Assembly: GCA_031276365.1 (NCBI GenBank)
Contig: JAISNG010000155.1
Coordinates: 1-17,572 of the forward strand
Reading direction: 5' to 3'
DNA length: 17,572 nucleotides
Origin: Campylobacteraceae bacterium
GTDB taxonomy: Bacteria > Campylobacterota > Campylobacteria > Campylobacterales > Campylobacteraceae
The notes beneath the pieces are model-generated. The model saw only the letters and a list, made by a program, of their open reading frames with translations, did no database searches and was not told the DNA's origin. The position numbers and the translations under genes were made by a program. Shown here one piece after another: positions 12,767 to 17,572 of the stretch (within the stretch, counting starts at the first letter, position 1; every line of letters begins with the position of its first letter).

Positions 12767-13634
12767 ATCGTTTCCTTTTTTCCCACAGGCTTTTTCTTGA
12801 AATTCCAAGCTTTTTCGCCAATTCCGTATCTGGCAGTCTATCTCCGAAATGCGTCAAAACACTCTTGATATAGTCGTCAATCGTCAAGATGTTTATCTTT
12901 TCAAAAAAATTATCATTTGAGTGTATGCGCATAATCTCATAAGGTGTTTCTTCATTTGGATTTGTTGAAGAAAATATTACTCTTTTATGTTCTGTTATAT
13001 TAAATATTTTACTTTTTTCACTGTTTTTTATCTCCTGTAGATTTACTATGTACATGAGCGTTGCAGGATCGTTTTTGGAGATTTTGTCCAGTGCGCCTTC
13101 CGACGAAAGCGATACGAAATTGAACTGCTCCTCAAACTCTTTGGCATATTCAAACACAATAGCATCTGCATAAGATTGCAAAGAACTTATCACGACAATT
13201 GGAGAGGTGATTTTCCTGCTGATATTTTCTTTGGGTGATTTGTTTGCAAGCAGATTGTTTACATAATCGTTAAGCGTTCTGTTTTCGGCAATAAGCATTC
13301 GGTGAAGGCGCAAATGCTGCAGTTTGCGCAGCAGCTCTTCTATCATGAATGGCTTTTGTATATAATCGCTGGCACCTGCTTTTATCGGATTTAGTATCGT
13401 ATCCGAACTGATATATGAAATGAGCAGAATAATGATAGAATTTTTATGCTTCTCTATGATGGGATAAAAATTTTGCCCAGATATGTTTGTAGAGAGTAGT
13501 ACAGCGTCGTATTTTTCATTTTTCAACGCATCTTTTATATTGGTGGCTATTTCGCATGAGTAGCCTGCTTCCAAGAGTTTGGCTGAAATACTTTGTGCCA
13601 AATAGACTTCATTTTCAACTATTAATATTTTCAT
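12747..13634 (-). CDS. Atypical response regulator: pseudo-receiver plus Fis-type HTH
   Basis: The 295-residue product has an N-terminal receiver-like domain (residues 1-115) and a C-terminal NtrC/Fis-type helix-turn-helix (269-295: TELAKKLGISRKSLWEKRKR). In the receiver, the acidic pair reads VENE, and the phosphoacceptor position is Ser48 (KYDAVLLSTNISG, family YDxVLLDxxLPG). Ser73 and Lys94-Pro95 (YIQKPF) are kept. Normal phosphorylation is therefore unlikely. The middle, about 140-260, aligns in position with the NtrC AAA+ domain but is far shorter than its 240 residues and has no Walker A, GAFTGA or other sigma-54 motif. No histidine kinase is nearby. The ATG at 13634 overlaps ispDF by 20 nt. 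It sits between ispDF and the sulfurylase-like gene, as in C. jejuni (Cj1608, from memory). It is probably a phosphorylation-independent DNA-binding regulator. Confidence 0.82.
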   Translation of the reverse strand: MKILIVENEVYLAQSISAKLLEAGYSCEIATNIKDALKNEKYDAVLLSTNISGQNFYPIIEKHKNSIIILLISYISSDTILNPIKAGASDYIQKPFMIEELLRKLQHLRLHRMLIAENRTLNDYVNNLLANKSPKENISRKITSPIVVISSLQSYADAIVFEYAKEFEEQFNFVSLSSEGALDKISKNDPATLMYIVNLQEIKNSEKSKIFNITEHKRVIFSSTNPNEETPYEIMRIHSNDNFFEKINILTIDDYIKSVLTHFGDRLPDTELAKKLGISRKSLWEKRKRYDIRKK

Positions 13635-14754
13635 CTGACGTCCAATCATAATATTTAAGACTCGCCGCAGCCTGTACGGCGATACCCTCTTCGCGTCCGA
13701 TAAAGCCCATATTTTCGGTTGTTGTAGCTTTGATATTTACATGAGAAGCAGGTATGTTTAAAACAGCTGCCAATCTTTTTGACATGGCTTGTTTAAACGG
13801 CGATATTTTCGGTTTTTGCGCGATAATTGTGATATCACAGTGAACAATCTCAAATCCAACGCGCGTCAAAAACTCCGCAACGCTTTCAAGCAATTTAACC
13901 GAATCAATATTTTTATATTTCATGTCTGTATCAGGAAACCACTCTCCTATATCGCCTGCTCCTGCCGCTCCCAAAAGTGCGTCTATAAGCGCATGTATTG
14001 CCGCATCTCCATCAGAGTGCGCTTTTAAGCCGTAAGCGTTTTCTATTTTTACGCCGCCAAGATACATTGGTTTACCCTCTTCAAATGCATGAGCGTCAAA
14101 ACCGATACCCGTAAATGTTTGCGGTGAGGGCGGAGACATCAGCGAAAGAGGCGGATTTTTTGCATTCATGAATGTAAGTTTTTCAGCTCTTGCGTCGCCC
14201 AAAATATATTTGACACTCCCGCCATACGCGCTTATCGCACTGCTTTCATCGGTAAATTCGCCGCTGTTTGAAAGCGCCGCTTTTAGTGTTTGCGTACGTG
14301 AGAGCTGCGGTGTTTGTATAAGTTTGACCTTACCGCGTTCTATAGCTTTTTCATCATATGCAACAGTATCGGTTACTGGAAGATATGGCACGATAATATC
14401 GGCATTTCCACACTCATGTAGGATTTTTTGCGTTAGAAAGTTTGGTACGGCGCATCTTGCCGCATCGCTTACAAGAACATATTCGCTTTGTATATATTGA
14501 AGCGCGTTTATGAGTGAATTTTGTCTTGTTGTGCCGCCCTTGACGATTTTATAATCGCAAAAACCATACATGTACGGCAAATCATCACTGCTTCCAGTTA
14601 TCACTATATCTTTAAAGGCATAATTTGAAGCAAGTCTCTTTGCAGTATTGAGCCAAAGCGGTAAATCGCCAGAACGAAGCCACTGTTTTTTGGCTTTTGT
14701 CTTGAAGCGGTTTGACTCTCCCGCACTCAATACTATTAACGATATATCAAGCAA
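13615..14754 (-). CDS. ispDF: Bifunctional IspD/IspF enzyme of isoprenoid synthesis
   Basis: The fusion catalyses two steps of the MEP pathway: CTP-dependent cytidylylation of methylerythritol phosphate (IspD, N-terminal) and cyclisation to MEcPP (IspF, C-terminal). IspD marks are LSAGESNRF with KAKKQWL (residues 9-26), GGTTRQNSL (73-81) and SDAAR (96-100). IspF marks are GIGFDAHAF (216-224) with metal ligands D220 and H222, AHSDGDAAIHALIDALLGAA (H254 as third ligand), GDIGEWFPDTD, and TTTENMGFIGREEGIAVQA. Length is 379 residues. The start is TTG at 14754 with AAGGA 7 nt upstream. An ATG at 14793 is in frame but overlaps the likely promoter. It is the first gene of a four-gene operon and overlaps the regulator by 20 nt. 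Confidence 0.95.
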   Translation of the reverse strand: MLDISLIVLSAGESNRFKTKAKKQWLRSGDLPLWLNTAKRLASNYAFKDIVITGSSDDLPYMYGFCDYKIVKGGTTRQNSLINALQYIQSEYVLVSDAARCAVPNFLTQKILHECGNADIIVPYLPVTDTVAYDEKAIERGKVKLIQTPQLSRTQTLKAALSNSGEFTDESSAISAYGGSVKYILGDARAEKLTFMNAKNPPLSLMSPPSPQTFTGIGFDAHAFEEGKPMYLGGVKIENAYGLKAHSDGDAAIHALIDALLGAAGAGDIGEWFPDTDMKYKNIDSVKLLESVAEFLTRVGFEIVHCDITIIAQKPKISPFKQAMSKRLAAVLNIPASHVNIKATTTENMGFIGREEGIAVQAAASLKYYDWTSDENINS

Positions 14755-14784
14755 TCTTGTATCCTTTATGGCAAATGTTACGAT

Positions 14785-14790
14785 ATTATA
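14785..14790 (-). promoter_or_regulatory. -10 element for the ispDF operon
   Basis: On the minus strand TTTTAGAATG is followed by TATAAT, with a T/A-rich run further upstream. Transcription would start near 14778, about 24 nt before the TTG start of ispDF. The ATG at 14793 would then be upstream of the transcript, which supports the TTG. Confidence 0.6.
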
Positions 14791-14873
14791 CATTCTAAAA
14801 GCTTTTTTTTATCTTTTTTGTGTTACATTCTCATGTCTTAAAGATTACCGATAAATGGTTCTTTTGGGAGCTT

Positions 14874-14879
14874 TATAAA
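14874..14879 (+). promoter_or_regulatory. Candidate -10 for mrp-dapD
   Basis: TATAAA lies within the perfect palindrome CTTTATAAAG (14871-14880), about 57 nt before the mrp start. No convincing -35 is visible, and TTACATT at 14823 is an alternative. Confidence 0.3.
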
Positions 14880-14935
14880 GATTTTTTGTTAGATAAAGTG
14901 TGAAAAAATTACACATTTTTAAAGGAGAAAACGGA

Positions 14936-16030
14936 GTGTTAAACGAAGAAGAGATAAAAAAACTACTTGGCAGTGTTACTTATTTGGATTTTCAGAAAGA
15001 TATAGTAGCTTTTGGTTTTGTAAAAAAGGTGGAGATAAGAGGGGATTTGGCTGTTATTAACATACAAATACCATCGTCAAATCCAAAAACCGCCCAAAAA
15101 ACTAAAGACGACGTTTTAAAAGTCTTGAAAAAAAGCGGCATAAAAAGCGAAGTAAACATATCTCAGCCAGATGAGACGGAGATAAAAACCAGTCCCAAAA
15201 CGACTAAAAACATAGCTTCAAATATCAAAAATTTTGTCATGATAAGTTCGGGTAAAGGAGGTGTGGGCAAATCCACAACAACCGTTAATCTTGCTTTGGC
15301 TCTTGTAGAGCAGGGTAAAAAAGTCGGCATTTTGGATGCTGATATCTACGGACCGAATATCCCGCGCATGCTTGGTGTTACGGACAAAAAACCTGAAGTT
15401 GAGGGCGGCAAAATCAAACCTTTAAAAGTTTACGGACTTGAAATGATGAGCATGGGTATTTTAATGGGCGAAGGACAGTCTTTGATTTGGCGCGGCGCAA
15501 TGATAATGAAAACCATAGAACAGCTTTTAGGAGATATTTTGTGGAGCGATTTGGACGTACTTTTTATAGATATGCCTCCAGGAACGGGGGACGCGCAGCT
15601 GACTTTGGCGCAAAACGTTCCCGTTACATGCGGCGTTTGCATTACGACACCGCAGATTGTTGCGATTGATGATGCCAAAAGAAGCCTTGACATGTTTGAA
15701 AAACTGCACATTTCAGTGGCGGGTATCATAGAAAATATGAGTGGTTTTATCTGTTCTAACTGCGGTAAGGAGTACGATATATTCGGGCGCAAAACAGGAC
15801 ATGAACTTGCTAAAAGTTACAACACTTCGGTTTTGGCGGAGATTCCTCTTGAGCCGAAAATCAGAGAGTGCGGAGACAGCGGCAAACCGATAGTGATATT
15901 TCATTCTGATACAATAAGCGCGCAGCGTTACCGCGCCGCCGCCGCCGCATTGATGCAAAAGATGGAGTCTTTTAAGGGCGATAACAGCGCTATTCAGCCT
16001 GCACATAGGATAAATAAGGAGTTACCATGA
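14936..16030 (+). CDS. mrp: Mrp/ApbC iron-sulfur cluster carrier ATPase
   Basis: Mrp/ApbC is a cytoplasmic P-loop ATPase that carries Fe-S clusters to apoproteins. The 364-residue product has an N-terminal MIP18/DUF59 domain (about 1-80), a charged linker, and the ParA/MinD-like domain. The deviant Walker A is SSGKGGVGKST (104-114), followed by LDADIYGPNIPRMLG (133-147) and IDMPPGTGDAQLTLAQ (211-226). The cluster-binding CxxC is C273/C276 in FICSNCGKEYDIFG. I chose the GTG at 14936 (MLNEEEIKKLL) because AAGGAG lies 8 nt upstream; a GTG at 14900 is in frame but has no site and adds residues not seen in the family. The stop shares ATGA with dapD, so the two are co-translated. Confidence 0.94.
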   Translation: MLNEEEIKKLLGSVTYLDFQKDIVAFGFVKKVEIRGDLAVINIQIPSSNPKTAQKTKDDVLKVLKKSGIKSEVNISQPDETEIKTSPKTTKNIASNIKNFVMISSGKGGVGKSTTTVNLALALVEQGKKVGILDADIYGPNIPRMLGVTDKKPEVEGGKIKPLKVYGLEMMSMGILMGEGQSLIWRGAMIMKTIEQLLGDILWSDLDVLFIDMPPGTGDAQLTLAQNVPVTCGVCITTPQIVAIDDAKRSLDMFEKLHISVAGIIENMSGFICSNCGKEYDIFGRKTGHELAKSYNTSVLAEIPLEPKIRECGDSGKPIVIFHSDTISAQRYRAAAAALMQKMESFKGDNSAIQPAHRINKELP

Positions 16031-17238
16031 AGCCGATAGAGAGCGAAAAAAAGTTCAGATACTACACTGAGAGCGTAAAGCAGATAGAAGGCTACCGCGA
16101 ACCAATCGGCTTTGGCATAGCCAGAGTAGATAGAGGACAACTGCATAATGAGAAGATTTTGCAGGCGAGTTTTCCTGTGGTAAACTGGAAAGAGAATTAC
16201 GCATCTGCCGCCGCGTTTATAGGAGCTTTAATGGAGAGCGAAGTTGAGGTGGATTTCGGCGGGAGCGAATTTGTCTGCGATGTAAAAAAGAAGTTTGTAA
16301 AAAACGCCATAAGCATTTTTGACGCGTATATAAAAAGCGCGTTTGGCACAAATCACAGCAATGTGCAGGTCATAAAATATCTCCATCAGATATCGCAAAA
16401 CGAGGGTTTGGAGAATAATTTCAGAATAGTTTTTCTGTTTGAAGACGCCAAGTGCAAATCCGTAGAGAGCGTTTATCTGAAACTTTACGCGCTCTCTTTG
16501 GGCAAAGCGCCACTTCGCTCACTTAATCTTGAAGGTATATTTGGACTTTTAGAGAATGTTGCGTGGTCTGTAAATGTGCCTGTTGAACTTGAATGGCTAA
16601 GAGCCAACGAGATAGAGATGAAACTTGACGGCTCGTATCCGTTTATTAACGCGGTAGATAAATTTCCACGCTTTTTACAGCATATAATACCTGAGGAAAA
16701 CGTGCGTATCATGGACGCTTCAAAGGTTAGAATGGGAGCGTATCTGGCGAAAGGAACAGCTTTGATGCCGGGTGCGAGTTATATCAATTTCAATGCGGGA
16801 ACAACGGGTGCTGTGATGGTGGAAGGACGCATAAGCTCATCTGTTACGGTCGGCGAGGGAAGTGATATCGGCGGCGGCGCAAGCATACTTGGAGTGCTTA
16901 GCGGCACAAACGGCAACCCAGTATCCATCGGCAAAAATACGCTTCTTGGCGCAAATTCCGTTACAGGCATACCGCTTGGAGACGGCTGCATCGTGGACGC
17001 TGGCATCGCGGTGCTTGAAGGTACAAAAGTCTCCATCGCAAAAGAGCAGATGAAACTCATACTTGAGATAAATCCGAAATTTAAATTCAAGCAAAAAGAG
17101 AGCGGCAACATATATATTTTCAAAGCCATAGAGTTATCGGGATTGAATGGTCTGCATTTTAGAAGAGACAGCCAAACAGGCGCTATGACTGTCAGTAGGT
17201 CAAATAGAAAAGTGGTTTTGAACGCCGACTTGCATTGA
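16027..17238 (+). CDS. dapD: Tetrahydrodipicolinate N-succinyltransferase DapD (long form)
   Basis: DapD succinylates tetrahydrodipicolinate on the way to meso-diaminopimelate and lysine, needed for peptidoglycan. The 403-residue product is much longer than E. coli DapD (274) and resembles the M. tuberculosis type. A mixed N-terminal domain (1-225) is followed by a left-handed beta-helix at about 228-335 with hexapeptide repeats: VRMGAYLAKGTALMPGA, YINFNAGTTGAVMVEGRISS, VGEGSDIGGGASILGVLSGT, IGKNTLLGANSV and LGDGCIVDAGIAVLEGTKV. E266 in MVEGRIS corresponds to the catalytic glutamate region. The ATG overlaps the mrp stop by 4 nt, with AAGGAG ending about 7 nt before it. The mrp-dapD pair is conserved in Campylobacter, from memory. 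Confidence 0.95.
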   Translation: MKPIESEKKFRYYTESVKQIEGYREPIGFGIARVDRGQLHNEKILQASFPVVNWKENYASAAAFIGALMESEVEVDFGGSEFVCDVKKKFVKNAISIFDAYIKSAFGTNHSNVQVIKYLHQISQNEGLENNFRIVFLFEDAKCKSVESVYLKLYALSLGKAPLRSLNLEGIFGLLENVAWSVNVPVELEWLRANEIEMKLDGSYPFINAVDKFPRFLQHIIPEENVRIMDASKVRMGAYLAKGTALMPGASYINFNAGTTGAVMVEGRISSSVTVGEGSDIGGGASILGVLSGTNGNPVSIGKNTLLGANSVTGIPLGDGCIVDAGIAVLEGTKVSIAKEQMKLILEINPKFKFKQKESGNIYIFKAIELSGLNGLHFRRDSQTGAMTVSRSNRKVVLNADLH

Positions 17239-17421
17239 TTTGTCATTTAAATAAAACTTGATGCAGATAATAGCAAGGGTTATGTTGAAATGAGGTCTGG
17301 AAAACCACGCGTCAGCCCGCCTCTTCACATAAACCAACACAAATGTTGTAATAAAAATAATCAAAAAGCTTCAAAATTCATACTATAAATGTTTATTTGT
17401 ATTATATAGTTATTATTTTTA

Positions 17422-17430
17422 TGATACAAT
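17422..17430 (+). promoter_or_regulatory. Extended -10 promoter before the last gene
   Basis: TGA followed by TACAAT (17425-17430) is an extended -10 in an AT-rich stretch, about 45 nt before the gene at 17476. The rest of the 17239-17475 gap shows no gene; AAACTTGATGCAG near 17255 nearly matches AAACTTGACGCAG near 373. Confidence 0.45.
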
Positions 17431-17475
17431 TTTTCAAACCAAAAAACATGGAAAAGATTTTCACAAGGAACCATT

Positions 17476-17572
17476 ATGCTGCAAGAGCTTAAAACAAGAT
17501 TATTAGGCGGATTGCTTGGCTTAATTGCTGTTATAATTTTTGCAGTTATATATACCGTTTTTGACCCTGTAT
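17476..17572 (+). CDS. N-terminal fragment of a membrane protein, cut by the window end
   Basis: Only 32 codons are visible. The product begins MLQELKTRLLGG and then runs into an uninterrupted hydrophobic stretch from about residue 9 to 28, ending YTVFDPV at the window edge. The short charged start followed by a membrane helix suggests an inner-membrane protein with an N-terminal anchor, such as a sensor, chemoreceptor or periplasmic-domain protein, but the family cannot be told. The ATG has AAGGA 7 nt upstream and a plausible promoter at 17422-17430. Confidence 0.75.
   Translation, partial: MLQELKTRLLGGLLGLIAVIIFAVIYTVFDPV

Noticed and set aside
14839..14854. FliA (sigma-28) promoter: TAAAG followed by CCGATAA
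   Set aside because: Only about 4 nt separate the two halves, far short of the needed spacing, and no TAAA lies at the right distance.
16779..17246. 155-codon minus-strand frame within dapD
   Set aside because: It is the antisense of the repetitive beta-helix coding region; dapD has full family conservation and the antisense frame has none.
17291..17320. Small SRP RNA-like segment (GAGGTCTGGAA...GTCAGCC)
   Set aside because: The first part matches the SRP apical loop, but the GGAAGCAGC side is absent and no closing stem forms.

Overview
The window is a moderately AT-rich stretch of a Campylobacterota (former Epsilonproteobacteria) chromosome. The best markers are HobA, the DnaA-binding initiation factor known only from this phylum, a fused IspDF, a short HolB without a P-loop, and a long DapD of the M. 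tuberculosis-like type. From memory, both gene clusters match the gene order of Campylobacter jejuni (about Cj0582-Cj0590 and Cj1605-Cj1610). Here the two lie next to each other, which argues for a different genus. I cannot name it from the sequence alone.

Layout. Positions 1-1094 are mostly non-coding, with eroded repeats and one 181-codon ORF (406-951, minus) that looks like the C-terminal end of a large surface protein. Positions 1095-8757 hold a tightly packed nine-gene minus-strand run, read rppH, lysC, hobA, holB, folP, a membrane zinc-ribbon protein, ligA, ribF, cmoA. Most junctions overlap by a few bases, so this is probably one transcript. It mixes RNA 5'-end processing, aspartate-family amino acids, replication initiation and elongation, folate, DNA ligation, flavin synthesis and tRNA wobble modification. 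The divergent hemW (8876-9919, plus) shares a short promoter region with rppH.

Positions 9920-11424, between the convergent ends of hemW and pgpA, carry no credible gene. They hold a degenerate family of interspersed repeats: elements of about 70 bp ending in an inverted GTCATaCC/GGTATCC-type repeat, with two kinds of internal hairpin core and a conserved AT-rich tail. Copies differ mostly by transitions.

Positions 11425-14754 hold a second minus-strand operon, read ispDF, an atypical response regulator, an ATP-sulfurylase-like nucleotidyltransferase, pgpA, joined by overlaps of 20 nt or gaps of 10 nt. The regulator has lost its phosphoacceptor aspartate. The sulfurylase-like protein has lost the residues that contact sulfate. 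Divergently, mrp and dapD (14936-17238, plus) overlap by 4 nt. A new gene with an N-terminal membrane segment starts at 17476 and runs off the end.

The window is mainly housekeeping. The parts most worth a second look are the modular repeat region and the regulator/sulfurylase-like pair, whose biochemical roles the sequence suggests are not the textbook ones. Several genes appear to start with TTG or GTG (holB, pgpA, ispDF, hemW, mrp), judged from ribosome-binding sites and family starts.
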